Shown: positions 19,275-28,382 of the stretch, one piece after another | Layout: each line of letters starts with the position of its first letter | Numbering within the stretch: position 1 is the stretch's first letter | Origin: Rivularia sp. MS3 | GTDB lineage: Bacteria > Cyanobacteriota > Cyanobacteriia > Cyanobacteriales > Nostocaceae | Direction of reading: 5' to 3' | NCBI GenBank assembly: GCA_019192545.1 | Contig: JAHCMI010000062.1 | Coordinates: 1 to 57,200, forward strand | DNA: 57,200 nt | Notes under the pieces: model-generated | The model's input: only the letters and a program-made list of their open reading frames with translations | Databases searched by the model: none | What the model was told of the DNA's origin: nothing | Translations under genes and position numbers: made by a program

Positions 19275-20858
19275 CTAACTCTTAATTGTTTCGTTTTCGT
19301 ATTGACTTATCATATATTTGACAAGCCAATCTTTCACAGCGTAAGTTGCACGACAGTCGTCTTCGTTATAGCGTCTGATAATTTCTAATAAGGTGCGATC
19401 GCCATTTTTCAACCATCTATCATACCAGTAAATACACTTAGCCCCTGTAGCTTCTTTATCTCGCCATTCAAATCCTAACCACCGAGCAATAGATTTTAAA
19501 GCATAGCTTTCTAATGGTAATACTAATGTTTGAGTAATTTGTTCGTAGATATCAACAAAACGATCTAAAACTGGCAGTACTTTTTTGGAAGGAGTACGGT
19601 AAAGCTTTGCTAGCCTTTGCACTGTATCGAACTCATAAACGCAAAAGTGATAAATTGGTGCATCAGGGTATTGCCAAACTAATTCTAGAAACTGCTGCCA
19701 AATTAAACCTTCCTCATCTGGTTTTTCCGCCAGAAAAGAATAAAAATTCTCGGTGTTACTTTCCCTGTCAACAACCAACACTCCTAACAAATAATTTAAA
19801 TTTAAATCTGGCTGGGCTTCTATATCAAAATAAATTTCGATAGGGGCACTGTAAGTGATAGTTTCATACACTACTGGATCTATTTCTACGGAAACAGGGT
19901 ATTGAGCGATAGTATTTTCGTTATTTGGTAAACCGAGCAAAAATTCTTGATATGAAAAATGTTGATTTTCGCTAATTGTTGATTCACCTAAAGTTTGGGG
20001 TAAAAACAGCGGACGATTTACAAGTAAAGATGTTGCTTGTAAAACAATTTTAGTTGCGACTTCAGCGTCAAAACCAGGTAAATCTTCTAATAGCGAAGGT
20101 ACCGTTTGAGCCAAGGTTTCTAAAGTAGTAATATCAAGAATTTTCAGCTGATTGTAACGCCCTGGTGTTACCCCAGGTACCAGCGAAAGATGTTTTTGCT
20201 CGACAGCAGTTTGATGACAGCTACTATACCAGTTACAGAGACTGCATTTCTGACGCGAGATAAATACTTCCGGAGCCGTAGGTAAATGAAGCATTTGGAT
20301 GCATTCGTCTAGAATCTCCTGCATCCGAGGCATCCATTTCAGCAAATCAACACTATACCTAGTTTCTTTTCCCCGCAGCATTAACCAAGCTGTTTCCGAT
20401 TCAACTTGCTGTACTGCTGCTAAGACAAAAGCGTAAAAAGCGGCAATAACTTGGTATTCTTGTTTGGGACGCTTACCTAATTCAACCCTCGCGGGAACGT
20501 ATTTCCAATCTCCGAAACAAGATTTTCCTGGCTGCTTAATCAGTAAATCCGGACGTGCTGATAAAGTATTATCGTTTGCGTACTCAATTGTAAGCAATCC
20601 TTGATAAATACATTCAACACCCTGCTGCATCAATTCTAAAGTTGCTGCTTCACCGGTTTTAGCTTCCCCCCTGGAAAATCTTGGACGTTGATAATCCAAC
20701 TTTGCCAAAACCTTTTTTTTATGAGCAAATTTATCTTGATAAAGCTTTAAAAGCAAGTCACTAGGAGCATCCTGCTCGGCTTTGTCGCCGCGAACGTTCA
20801 AAAAAGGGCGGCGTTTACACTTTAGATATTGCAGCAGCAGTTCGGCATTAATTAACAT
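19275..20858 (-). CDS. TM0106-family RecB-like putative nuclease
   Basis: 527 residues. The N-terminal half is a RecB-type PD-(D/E)XK region: ARPDLLIK with an acidic GDWKYVPAR active-site stretch, then QEYQVIAAFYAF. A cysteine cluster for an Fe-S site closes it (CSLCNWYSSC; the first ligand is probably the Cys in the N-terminal KCKRRPFL motif). The C-terminal half is an RNase H-like exonuclease fold: YFDIEAQPDLN, then a terminal YNEDDCRATY. The combined layout is the TM0106 family, which accompanies helicases in some genomes; its biological role is unproven. No helicase lies beside it here. The ATG is preceded by a weak ribosome site. Confidence 0.88.
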   Translation of the reverse strand: MLINAELLLQYLKCKRRPFLNVRGDKAEQDAPSDLLLKLYQDKFAHKKKVLAKLDYQRPRFSRGEAKTGEAATLELMQQGVECIYQGLLTIEYANDNTLSARPDLLIKQPGKSCFGDWKYVPARVELGKRPKQEYQVIAAFYAFVLAAVQQVESETAWLMLRGKETRYSVDLLKWMPRMQEILDECIQMLHLPTAPEVFISRQKCSLCNWYSSCHQTAVEQKHLSLVPGVTPGRYNQLKILDITTLETLAQTVPSLLEDLPGFDAEVATKIVLQATSLLVNRPLFLPQTLGESTISENQHFSYQEFLLGLPNNENTIAQYPVSVEIDPVVYETITYSAPIEIYFDIEAQPDLNLNYLLGVLVVDRESNTENFYSFLAEKPDEEGLIWQQFLELVWQYPDAPIYHFCVYEFDTVQRLAKLYRTPSKKVLPVLDRFVDIYEQITQTLVLPLESYALKSIARWLGFEWRDKEATGAKCIYWYDRWLKNGDRTLLEIIRRYNEDDCRATYAVKDWLVKYMISQYENETIKS

Positions 20859-21341
20859 TCTTTTAAACTAACAATAATTAGCGTTTTGCGGGGAGCAATC
20901 GAGATAAATTTCAGTGATAGCTATACAAAATACCTCGGTTGAAGAAGCAATAAACATGTCGTAATCTGACTCAAAATTTAATTTTCTTGTACGAACCGAA
21001 TCAAAAATTCAATCGGAAATGCGTGCATAATTCTCACAAATACTTGATTGATACGCCACACTGCAAACTTTATAATTACGTTCGGGATTTTACTAAATGT
21101 CGCACAACGGCAATAATGCGGGAAAAACATCTACGCCCTTCGGGTTGAAGTTTTATTCAAAATCAAAACTTCCTACATCAATTGAAAATATTCAATTTGC
21201 AAGCATTTGGGCTAAAATCAAAAAAATTTTCGTTTGAGGAATAATAGACAAAATCTTTAATAAAGCTATTTTATAAAGCTTTACAAAGTAAAAAATCCCT
21301 AACATGAAAACTTGTTTCCTAATCCAAAATCTAAAATCTGT
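20859..21341. other. divergent intergenic region
   Basis: 483 bp between the divergent nuclease and cysteine lyase genes. AT-rich; must hold both promoters. A CGCCCTTCGGGTTGAAG stretch near 21133 resembles dispersed repeat sequence. No small gene seen. Confidence 0.5.
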
Positions 21342-22529
21342 ATGACGAGTATATCTGCTACGCAAACAACCTTACATCAGTATCGCCAAGAATTTCGAGC
21401 TTTAGCCAATAAAGCTTATTTTAACTTCGGAGGTCAAGGACCAATGCCTGCTTCGGCTATGAATGCTGTAATTCAAGCCCAAGATGAGATTCAACGACTA
21501 GGTCCTTTTGGAAATGAAGTTAATAGCTGGCTCACACAACAGACTAAAGCAACAAGAGTAGCAATTGCAACCGAACTGAATGTACCATCGGAAACCATTA
21601 CCCTTACAGAAGATGTCACCGTTGGTTGCAATATTGCCATGTGGGGTATTGAGTGGCAAGCAGGAGACCATATACTTCTTACAGACTGCGAGCATCCAGG
21701 GATTATTGCCATAGCGAGGGAAATTGCCCGGAGATTTTCTGTTGAAGTTAGTACCTGCCCAATTATGGCGACTTTAAATGATGGCGATTCAGTCGCAGTA
21801 ATCGCTCAACATTTGCGTCCGTCTACCCGTATGGTGGTATTAAGTCACGTACTTTGGAACACCGGACAAGTTTTACCTTTGGACAAAATATCCGCAGTTT
21901 GTAGAAACAACGATACAAAATTAATGGTGGATGCAGCCCAATCTGTAGGATTATTACCATTAAATTTGACAGAATTGGGTGTAGATTTTTACGCTTTTAC
22001 AGGTCACAAATGGTTGTGCGGACCTCCTGGTGTTGGCGGTTTGTACGTGCGTCCTCAAATTAGAGAAAGCCTTTATCCTACCTTTATAGGCTGGCGTAGC
22101 GTAGTTGTTGACGGTCAAGCTCGACCCCGAGAATGGCAAGACAGTGGCGAAAGATATGAAATTGCAACCTCCGCTTATCCTTTCTACGCTGGTTTAACCG
22201 AAGCCATTTCATTACATCAAAAATGGGGAACACCGCAAGAACGTTACGAGCAAATTTGTCACAATAGCGAGTATCTGTGGCAAAAATTGATGAAAGTATC
22301 GGGTATAAAATGTTTGCGGAGTTCTCCCCCCGAATCTGGTTTAGTTTCCTTTCAAATAGAAAGCAGTCAATCTCAGAGAAGCGTAGACTTAGTTAAGTAT
22401 CTGGAATCAAAAGCAATATTAACACGTACAATTGCTGACCCCGATTGTGTCCGTGCTTGCGTTCATTACTTTACTTTAGAATCGGAAATTGACCAGTTAG
22501 TTGAGGAGATTCAGAAGTTTTGTAATTAG
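21342..22529 (+). CDS. L-cysteine/cystine C-S lyase (C-DES type), PLP-dependent
   Basis: 395 residues from the ATG; an in-frame TTG ten codons upstream is unlikely. It is a fold-type I aminotransferase class V enzyme. The PLP lysine is Lys223 in AFTGHKWLCGPPGVGG, and other fold-type I marks are TEDVTVGCNIAMWG and CEHPGIIAI. The sequence strongly resembles the Synechocystis C-DES lyase as I recall it (NFGGQGP near the start, LSHVLWNTGQVLPL, RTIADPDCVRACVHYF near the end). That enzyme breaks cystine or cysteine to a persulfide, pyruvate and ammonia, and can deliver sulfur for Fe-S assembly. No Fe-S genes are adjacent. Confidence 0.93.
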   Translation: MTSISATQTTLHQYRQEFRALANKAYFNFGGQGPMPASAMNAVIQAQDEIQRLGPFGNEVNSWLTQQTKATRVAIATELNVPSETITLTEDVTVGCNIAMWGIEWQAGDHILLTDCEHPGIIAIAREIARRFSVEVSTCPIMATLNDGDSVAVIAQHLRPSTRMVVLSHVLWNTGQVLPLDKISAVCRNNDTKLMVDAAQSVGLLPLNLTELGVDFYAFTGHKWLCGPPGVGGLYVRPQIRESLYPTFIGWRSVVVDGQARPREWQDSGERYEIATSAYPFYAGLTEAISLHQKWGTPQERYEQICHNSEYLWQKLMKVSGIKCLRSSPPESGLVSFQIESSQSQRSVDLVKYLESKAILTRTIADPDCVRACVHYFTLESEIDQLVEEIQKFCN

Positions 22530-22565
22530 GGAATTGGTAATTGGGCATGGGGCATTGGGCATAGG
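22528..22565. repeat. heptamer array (GGTAATT / GGGCATT)
   Basis: Tandem heptamers starting right at the cysteine lyase stop codon. Confidence 0.8.
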
Positions 22566-22568
22566 TTA

Positions 22569-22598
22569 CTAATACTCCACCACATTAATTTTAATGGG
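22569..22598 (-). repeat. 30-bp dispersed repeat, copy 1
   Basis: The reverse complement, starting CCCATTAAAATTAATGTGG, matches 31333-31362 with two differences. Confidence 0.75.
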
Positions 22599-22643
22599 TA
22601 AAAGATTTGTAGTTGGACCGTCTTCGTCTCCGGATAAAGTATT

Positions 22644-22691
22644 TTGGCGCTGTAAGCGGAGCTTTCTCGCAGAGTAGCGCAACTACGAACC
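22644..22691 (-). repeat. dispersed repeat, long form
   Basis: 48 bases whose reverse complement equals the 27-base unit at 17749 plus a 21-base internal insertion bounded by CGCT. Confidence 0.8.
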
Positions 22692-22797
22692 TATTAGCAA
22701 TGTGTCACACAAGCTGAGATGCTAATTATACATTCTTCATATAAAGTGTTAGGTGTTAAGCGGTAGAGGGGATAGATCAAATAACAAATTTATTACT

Positions 22798-22826
22798 ATG
22801 CCCAATGCCCAATGCCCTATTCCCAA
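22798..22826. repeat. heptamer array (CCCAATG) overlapping an apparent start
   Basis: CCCAATG units produce several chance ATGs directly before the glycosyltransferase. The first in-frame ATG (22805) lies inside the array, so the next ATG (22829) is the more likely start. Confidence 0.75.
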
Positions 22827-22828
22827 AT

Positions 22829-23902
22829 ATGCAACGTCCTATTATATATTTTGCAATTACAAGTCATGGTTTCGGACATGCTACTCGTAGTGCTGCGGTA
22901 GCGGCGACTATTCAAAAACTATGTCCGGAAGCCTTGCTAATTATGGTGACAGCCGCACCCCGTTGGTTATTGGAATGTTATATCAAAGGTGATTTTATCC
23001 ATCGTCCCCGTGCTTATGATGTGGGAGTTATCCAAGCTGATAGTTTCAGCATGGATAAGCAAGCTACCTTAGAAAAATTATTAGAAATTAAGAAAAAGCA
23101 ATCTTCTATCATCGCTTCTGAAGTTGATTTTATTCATCAGAATCGCGTTAATTTAATTTTGACAGATATTCCTTTCTTAGCCGCAGAAATTGGCAAAGCT
23201 GCCAACGTCCCCTGTTGGGCAATTAGTAACTTTGGCTGGGATTTTATTTACCGAGATTGGGGTGGTGATTTTATTGATATAGCCGACTGGATTGGCGAAT
23301 GTTATCAAAAGTGCGATCGCCTGTTTCGTCTTCCTTTTCACGAACCGATGCAAGCATTTAATAACATAACTGATATCGGTTTAATTGGTGGTTCTCCTTT
23401 TATTGATGCAGAGGAAATAAAATCTAAGTGGCAGATAACCGCACCCCGCGAAAAGACTATATTGCTTACTTTTGGCGGCTTAGGTTTACAGCAGATACCT
23501 TATCAAAATTTAGTTAATTTTCCAGACTGGCAATTCATCACCTTCGATAAATCGGCACCAGATTTACCAAACTTAATCAAAGTAAATGATATAAATATTC
23601 GTCCCGTTGATTTTATGCCAGTTTGCGGGAAAGTAGTTTCAAAACCTGGATTCGGTACTTTTGCGGAAGCAACTAAATTAGGAGTGCCGATTATTTCAGT
23701 TACTAGAGATAATTTTGCAGAAGCAACTTTTCTTTTAGAAGGAATCAAAAATTACAACTATCATCAAATACTAACTCCCGCCGAATTATTTGAAAGTTCT
23801 TGGGAATTTTTGAAACAGCCATTGAAAGAACCTTGTTGTAAAGAAAAGATTGGGATTGATGGGAATGAAGTGATTGCTAAAGCAGTGAACAGTGAGCAGT
23901 GA
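22829..23902 (+). CDS. MurG-like (GT28/GT-B) glycosyltransferase
   Basis: 357 residues from the ATG just after a heptamer array. The N-terminus YFAITSHGFGHATRSAAVA is the GT-B nucleotide-sugar transferase pattern with a Gly-rich loop. The C-terminal half carries the donor-site pattern FMPVCGKVVSKPGFGTFAEA and a GVPIISVTRDNFAEA helix. The product probably moves a hexose or amino sugar onto a lipid, glycan or small molecule; the acceptor is unknown. No sugar-biosynthesis genes adjoin it. The last codons and the stop fall inside another heptamer array (GTGAACAGTGAGCAGTGA), so the C-terminal tail may vary between strains. Confidence 0.82.
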   Translation: MQRPIIYFAITSHGFGHATRSAAVAATIQKLCPEALLIMVTAAPRWLLECYIKGDFIHRPRAYDVGVIQADSFSMDKQATLEKLLEIKKKQSSIIASEVDFIHQNRVNLILTDIPFLAAEIGKAANVPCWAISNFGWDFIYRDWGGDFIDIADWIGECYQKCDRLFRLPFHEPMQAFNNITDIGLIGGSPFIDAEEIKSKWQITAPREKTILLTFGGLGLQQIPYQNLVNFPDWQFITFDKSAPDLPNLIKVNDINIRPVDFMPVCGKVVSKPGFGTFAEATKLGVPIISVTRDNFAEATFLLEGIKNYNYHQILTPAELFESSWEFLKQPLKEPCCKEKIGIDGNEVIAKAVNSEQ

Positions 23903-23915
23903 GCAGTTATCAGTT
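23881..23915. repeat. heptamer array (AGCAGTG) at a gene end
   Basis: AGCAGTGA/ACAGTGAG units encode the last residues and stop codon of the glycosyltransferase. Confidence 0.8.
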
Positions 23916-23963
23916 CAAATCAAATTTGTATCTTTACTTCTATTGCACCATATTAATTTTTGT

Positions 23964-24072
23964 AGGGTGCTGTGACGGCTAAAACAATTTATCTCAATTA
24001 ATTAACAATTATCATAATGCCGTCACGCACCAACTGGATGACAATGATGCACTGACGACTAAAACAATTTAT
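23964..24072. repeat. MITE-like remnant with inverted ends
   Basis: GGTGCTGTGACGGC at 23966 faces GCCGTCACGCACC at 24019. A third, direct partial copy of the left end with its GACGACTAAAACAATTTAT tail lies at 24047-24072. Resembles non-autonomous element ends common in cyanobacteria. Confidence 0.6.
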
Positions 24073-24107
24073 AGCCCTTTTTGGTTGAGTGTAATACATT
24101 CGGCAAA

Positions 24108-24160
24108 CCTCACCCCGCCGTATTGCTCCCCTCTCCTTGATAAGGGAGAGGGGAAGAGGG
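24108..24160. repeat. dispersed palindromic element, copy B
   Basis: CCTCACCCC, then CCCCTCTCCTT/AAGGGAGAGGGG; the right end is partly lost compared with copies A and C. Confidence 0.75.
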
Positions 24161-24288
24161 TAGTTTCGTGTATTGCATCCAACGGCCAAACCGCTATATT
24201 TCCTAGAGCCTCAGTAAAATATCTAGATTGACATTCGGGTAAATTAGCTTTAAACCCTTACCCCTACAGCAAATCTGCCCACTGCTAC

Positions 24289-24334
24289 GGGTTCCCTTAA
24301 AAGTTTTTAGAAGAAAAAACTTTTAAGGGTTCCC
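24289..24334. repeat. 15-bp perfect palindrome bounded by 8-bp direct repeats
   Basis: CCCTTAAAAGTTTTT (24294-24308) and AAAAACTTTTAAGGG (24315-24329) pair perfectly with a 6-base loop. GGGTTCCC occurs at both boundaries (24289-24296 and 24327-24334). It could be a tiny insertion with target duplication, and could also end glgB transcription from the minus strand. Confidence 0.75.
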
Positions 24335-24469
24335 TGCCTACTGCCTTGTCCTAATTACAATTTTCAACGCCAACCTACTTACCAGTTCTAAATTAAATCC
24401 CAAATTCCAAACCAAAAACTTAGAGACGCAGCAATGCTACGTCTCCCCTCAATCAAACCAGTCTACCTT

Positions 24470-26767
24470 TTACTCTTCTTCCATCACCTCACCAGTTTTA
24501 TTTCTATCCAATTTCAAAACTAATACTCCTAAAGGTGGTAGACATAAATCCAAAGAGTGTTCTTGATTGTGCATTGACCAGCTATCAGTCCACTTACCGC
24601 CTAAATTACCCATGTTACTTCCACCGTATTCCCGCGCATCGCTGTTGAATAATTCAGTGTAGAATCCAGGCTCGGGTACGCCGATACGGTAGTGGGAATG
24701 GGGTTGCGGAGTGAAATTACAAATAGCCACAACGAAGTCATCCGAATCTTTATCGCGACGGATAAATGAAACTACACTATGGCGGTTGTCGCTACAGTCA
24801 ATCCACTGAAACCCTGCTTCCTCAAAGTCCTGGGTATATAAAGCCGGTTCGTTGCGGTAAAGTTTATTTAAATCTTGGAAGAATATTTTCAGCTGCTGAT
24901 GTGGCTCAAACTGCATTAAGCTCCATTCCAAATCTGCCCAAACATTCCATTCGCTCCATTGCCCAAATTCCATGCTCATAAACATGGTTTTCTTACCGGG
25001 GTGAGCAAACATATAGGCAAACAAACAACGCACATTAGCGAATTTTTGCCATCTGTCTCCAGGCATTTTACCAATAATATTACTTTTACCATGCACCACT
25101 TCGTCATGAGACAGCGCTAACATAAAGTTTTCGCTGTGGTGATACCACATACTAAAAGTAAGATTATTTTGATGGAATTGACGGAACCAGGGGTCCATGC
25201 TGAAGTAATCGAGCATGTCATGCATCCAACCCATGTTCCACTTCAAGTTAAAACCCAAACCTCCGGTGTATGTAGGCCAAGATACCATAGGCCATGATGT
25301 TGATTCTTCGGCAATCGACAGCGAACCGGGGAAATAACTAAAGATAAGATGGTTAAAACTGCGGATAAATTCTACCGCTTCTAGATTTTCTCTACCGCCA
25401 TATTCGTTTGCAACCCATGTACCAGGTTCGCGACAATAATCAAGATAAAGCATTGAAGCTACTGCATCAACCCGAATTCCATCAATATGATATTTATCAA
25501 ACCAAAATAAAGCGTTGGCCGTGAGAAAATTGCGTACTTCATGACGCGAATAATTAAATACTAGAGTTCCCCACTCTTTATGTTCGCCTTTACGAGGATC
25601 TGCATGTTCGTAAAGATGGGTACCGTCAAAGAAGGCTAAACCATGCCCATCTTTAGGAAAATGACCGGGAACCCAATCTACAAGCACGCCAATGCCGTTT
25701 TTATGACATTCATCCACAAAGTACATAAAGTCTTCAGGAGAACCAAAACGAGATGTAGGAGCGTAATAACCAGTTACTTGATATCCCCAAGAGCCATCAA
25801 ATGGATGTTCGGCTATTGGTAGCATTTCAATATGGGTATAGCCTAATTCTTTAACATAAGGAATCAGTTTTGCCGCTAGTTCCCGATAAGTTAGAAAACG
25901 CGCACCAGTTTTGAGTTCGGAAACCTGGACTACAGGCTCAGACGAACCATCTGCTCGTTTAGATGGTTCGTCAGTACCGGCATGCAGCCACGAACCTAAA
26001 TGTACTTCATAAACCGAAATTGGTTCGGAAAGTGGATCGCTATGACGACGTTTTTCCATCCATTCGCTGTCATTCCACTTATAAGTGTCTAAGTCAGTAA
26101 CAATAGAAGCGGTTTTAGGACGAACTTCCTGAGCGAAACCGTAGGGGTCAGATTTTTCGTAAATGTGTCCTGCGGTATTTTTGATTTCGTATTTGTAGTG
26201 TTCTCCTACTGTTAATGCGGGAATAAATAGCTCCCACACTCCAGTAGGTCCTTTACGCATCTGATGATTGCGTCCGTCCCATTTATTAAAATCTCCCAGA
26301 ACCGAAACATTACGCGCATTCGGTGCCCAAACCGCAAAATAAACGCCTTTTACACCTTTAATTTCAGTGAAATGCGCTCCTAATTTCTCATAAATTCGGT
26401 GGTGATTTCCTTCATTAAACAAGTGCAGGTCGAATTCTGTTAGTTTGGGAGAATTGAAAGCATAAGCGTCATAGAATACTCGTTCTTGGTCTTTTTCTTT
26501 AATCTTAAGTTGATAGTTGGCTAATTCTTCAGCATCTACCGTGCATTCAAAGAAATGAGGGTCATGCACGCTTTGCATCGGTTCTTCCTTACGCTCTTCT
26601 GGAAGAACAACCCACGCAGCACTTGCGGTAGGCAAATAAGCTCGCACAACCCAGACCATGCGGCCATCCTTCTCTATTTTATGGGAACCAAGTATTTCAA
26701 AAGGGTCGCTATGCTGGTTCTTGATGATGCTGTTAACCTGTTCTGGGGCAATAGTGGTCATAGTCAT
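24470..26767 (-). CDS. glgB: 1,4-alpha-glucan branching enzyme
   Basis: Makes alpha-1,6 branches in glycogen; GH13 family. 765 residues. N-terminal carbohydrate-binding region at about 20-115, then a CBM48-like domain ([20 protein letters not shown] at about 144-163). The TIM-barrel catalytic core has nucleophile Asp434 ([13 protein letters not shown]), acid/base Glu487 (SIAEEST) and Asp555 ([10 protein letters not shown]). A C-terminal beta domain closes it. Length and motifs are complete. No other glycogen gene is adjacent. A downstream gene on the opposite strand converges on it. The start has two nearby ATGs (MTMTT), and the ribosome site is weak. Confidence 0.97.
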   Translation of the reverse strand: MTMTTIAPEQVNSIIKNQHSDPFEILGSHKIEKDGRMVWVVRAYLPTASAAWVVLPEERKEEPMQSVHDPHFFECTVDAEELANYQLKIKEKDQERVFYDAYAFNSPKLTEFDLHLFNEGNHHRIYEKLGAHFTEIKGVKGVYFAVWAPNARNVSVLGDFNKWDGRNHQMRKGPTGVWELFIPALTVGEHYKYEIKNTAGHIYEKSDPYGFAQEVRPKTASIVTDLDTYKWNDSEWMEKRRHSDPLSEPISVYEVHLGSWLHAGTDEPSKRADGSSEPVVQVSELKTGARFLTYRELAAKLIPYVKELGYTHIEMLPIAEHPFDGSWGYQVTGYYAPTSRFGSPEDFMYFVDECHKNGIGVLVDWVPGHFPKDGHGLAFFDGTHLYEHADPRKGEHKEWGTLVFNYSRHEVRNFLTANALFWFDKYHIDGIRVDAVASMLYLDYCREPGTWVANEYGGRENLEAVEFIRSFNHLIFSYFPGSLSIAEESTSWPMVSWPTYTGGLGFNLKWNMGWMHDMLDYFSMDPWFRQFHQNNLTFSMWYHHSENFMLALSHDEVVHGKSNIIGKMPGDRWQKFANVRCLFAYMFAHPGKKTMFMSMEFGQWSEWNVWADLEWSLMQFEPHQQLKIFFQDLNKLYRNEPALYTQDFEEAGFQWIDCSDNRHSVVSFIRRDKDSDDFVVAICNFTPQPHSHYRIGVPEPGFYTELFNSDAREYGGSNMGNLGGKWTDSWSMHNQEHSLDLCLPPLGVLVLKLDRNKTGEVMEEE

Positions 26768-26963
26768 GGAGCTAATTACGTTGGATATTATGAATTAATG
26801 AATTTACTTTTTGTATATCTACATATATTCTTTACATTTATTTGCAATTTTCGCCCGCCTCTTGAGGAAGAAAGATGGGGAAATGGCGAAAGGAATAAGG
26901 AAAATTTATGCAAGACTTGCTACTTAGCACGAGCAACTCCTAACTCTATATTTCATTATCTAA

Positions 26964-27299
26964 TTAAAAATCCACAAAGGGAAAAAGTGTTTTTAGTATT
27001 TTGCGTAAACGTAGCAAGAAAACTGTTTCCCGGACTTTAGGACTGAGCTTGGGAGGATAGGGGCGTGTTTTTAATTGCGCTTGCAACTGAGCATATTCTG
27101 CGGCACTTAGAGGTTTACCGTCAATCGGCGATCGCGCTTCGATAATAATCTCCGTTCGCAATACTTCTTCTGGAATATCTTCCTTTGGGGGTAATGCACT
27201 TACAGACATTTTATGATATGAAAGTAAATGGAAAAATATCGGTAATGCAGCAGCTATAAATATCAATAAAACTGCTTGATAAGTTAGTGTTCTTTTCAT
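26964..27299 (-). CDS. small membrane-anchored conserved hypothetical protein
   Basis: 111 residues. Residues 7-27 form one membrane segment after a basic start (MKRTLTYQ); the remainder is Pro/Glu-rich and then basic. The pattern IIIEARSPIDGKPLSAAEYA near the middle resembles a conserved cyanobacterial motif, but I cannot name the family. The gene lies upstream of glgB on the same strand with a 196-bp gap, and might be a neighbour by conservation. The frame, codon use and membrane segment suggest a genuine gene. No function assigned. Confidence 0.65.
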   Translation of the reverse strand: MKRTLTYQAVLLIFIAAALPIFFHLLSYHKMSVSALPPKEDIPEEVLRTEIIIEARSPIDGKPLSAAEYAQLQAQLKTRPYPPKLSPKVRETVFLLRLRKILKTLFPFVDF

Positions 27300-27516
27300 T
27301 TCTCACTTTGTCATATGTAGTTCAACAATACTAAAAAACTTTGAAGGGATGAATATTTAAGTTTAATTTAACTATTGAGAGTTTTGATAATATAAGTTTG
27401 AATCAATAAGCATTCTAGAGGTGCATTTCCTATTATCTTTTTGAGAAAATAATTATCGATTTTTAGGCTTCTACAATAGATACTATAAAAAACTCTATTA
27501 CCAAAAATATAAACAT

Positions 27517-27550
27517 AAAAACCTGGCAATCTCGATAATCATCACCAGGT
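27517..27550 (-). terminator. terminator-like hairpin
   Basis: ACCTGG and CCAGGT close a loop and on the minus strand are followed by TTTTATG. Could end the lipoprotein transcript about 190 bp past its stop. Confidence 0.4.
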
Positions 27551-27551
27551 C

Positions 27552-27592
27552 TATCTTTAGTTACCGAAGCTATAAAAGGGAAACTAAAGATA
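27552..27592. repeat. 11-bp inverted repeat
   Basis: TATCTTTAGTT and AACTAAAGATA match perfectly across a 19-base loop. Lies in the 3' region of the lipoprotein transcript; its role is unknown. Confidence 0.7.
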
Positions 27593-27738
27593 TTAGTCCC
27601 AAAGCACGATACCCTATTCTTAAATTGTTCAGTTAGTAACAGTTTACTCGGGTAAAACTGCCTCTGGATAATTAATCAAAAGCAAGTGAGAAGCGAACCT
27701 CAAAACAAAGTGACAGTAGTTTAAATCATTACTGCTTA

Positions 27739-27894
27739 CTACGGAGTAGCAGTCGGTTCGGGGGTTGCAGCAGGAGCATCTGTAGGCTCTCCAGCTGGGG
27801 TTTCTGTAGTTGCTGGTTCATCTGTATTTTCGCAAGCTCCGAGAGCAGCAGCTAAACCTAAGAGTAAAGCAAAACCAAAGACTTTTATTTTCAT
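27739..27894 (-). CDS. 51-residue Pro/Thr-rich lipoprotein
   Basis: Short gene read directly from the sequence: MKIKVFGFALLLGLAAALGA is a signal peptide, followed by the lipobox Cys21 (LGAC). The mature part is Glu/Pro/Thr/Ala-rich (CENTDEPATTETPAGEPTDA and on), without structure, so it is likely a flexible surface-tethered peptide. AGAGGAG stands 2 bases before the ATG, a strong but close ribosome site. Similar tiny lipoproteins exist in cyanobacteria; their role is unknown. It is divergent from the FtsL-like gene. Confidence 0.75.
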   Translation of the reverse strand: MKIKVFGFALLLGLAAALGACENTDEPATTETPAGEPTDAPAATPEPTATP

Positions 27895-28382
27895 AACTCC
27901 TCTTTCACCAATTTAGTCAAGAACTATTCATAGCCTGTTGAATAAGATACCTTAAAAGTTGATTTTTTTAAATATTGTAGTTTTAATTAGCTTTTATAAA
28001 CAAAATTATTCATTTTTATACTGACCATTACTTAGGAAAGTTGTTTTTGTAATTAATGCAAAGGCTAATTTTTTGTCAATTTATTACTTAATTGACTTTT
28101 TTAGTTATTTTGATTACAAAAAAGGCTATCATACCAGAAATTATGATATTACGGAAGTATTATGTCTACGAGCTATGGATATTCTTATACTTTAGATGCT
28201 ATGATGCGGCGACATAATTATAAAATCATAGCTTTCGTTACATTCGAGTTAATTAGTGTCATTTCTTTAAGCAACTAAAGAAGAGAGTAAGATACTAAGG
28301 TAATAGTTTGTAACAAAAAGAACTAAGGTGACGCTAACCTTTTAACTCTATCTAAAGTACAGTATTTCTAAAATAAAAACTT
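27895..28382. other. AT-rich divergent promoter region of the ftsL/ftsI unit
   Basis: 488 bp, strongly AT-rich. Must contain promoters for the lipoprotein and the division genes. One possible 38-codon frame (28162-28278) is listed separately; otherwise nothing recognisable. Confidence 0.5.
28162..28278 (+). CDS. candidate 38-residue small protein
   Basis: Frame beginning MSTSYGYSYTLDAMMRRHNY with a hydrophobic second half (IIAFVTFELISVISL). GGAAG precedes the ATG by 4 bases. I do not recognise it. It lies in the leader region of the division genes, so it could be a leader peptide, a small membrane protein or chance. Low confidence. Confidence 0.25.
   Translation: MSTSYGYSYTLDAMMRRHNYKIIAFVTFELISVISLSN

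Larger units (their letters stand above)
23903..24469. other. intergenic region rich in small repeats
   Basis: 567 bp between the glycosyltransferase and glgB genes, which converge. It contains a MITE-like inverted repeat, palindromic element copy B and a 15-bp palindrome (listed separately). No gene seen. Confidence 0.65.
27300..27738. other. intergenic region with folded sequences
   Basis: 439 bp between the anchored 111-residue gene and the lipoprotein gene. Contains a terminator-like hairpin (27517-27550) and an 11-bp inverted repeat (27552-27592). No open frame of note. Confidence 0.55.

Noticed and set aside
22798-22828. Earlier ATGs for the glycosyltransferase
   Set aside because: They lie in CCCAATG heptamers that create ATG by chance; the first ATG past the array begins the conserved YFAITSHGFGH region.
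26555-27040. 161-codon plus-strand frame across the glgB 5' end and the next gene
   Set aside because: It overlaps two well-supported minus-strand genes, has no ribosome site and a composition unlike protein.
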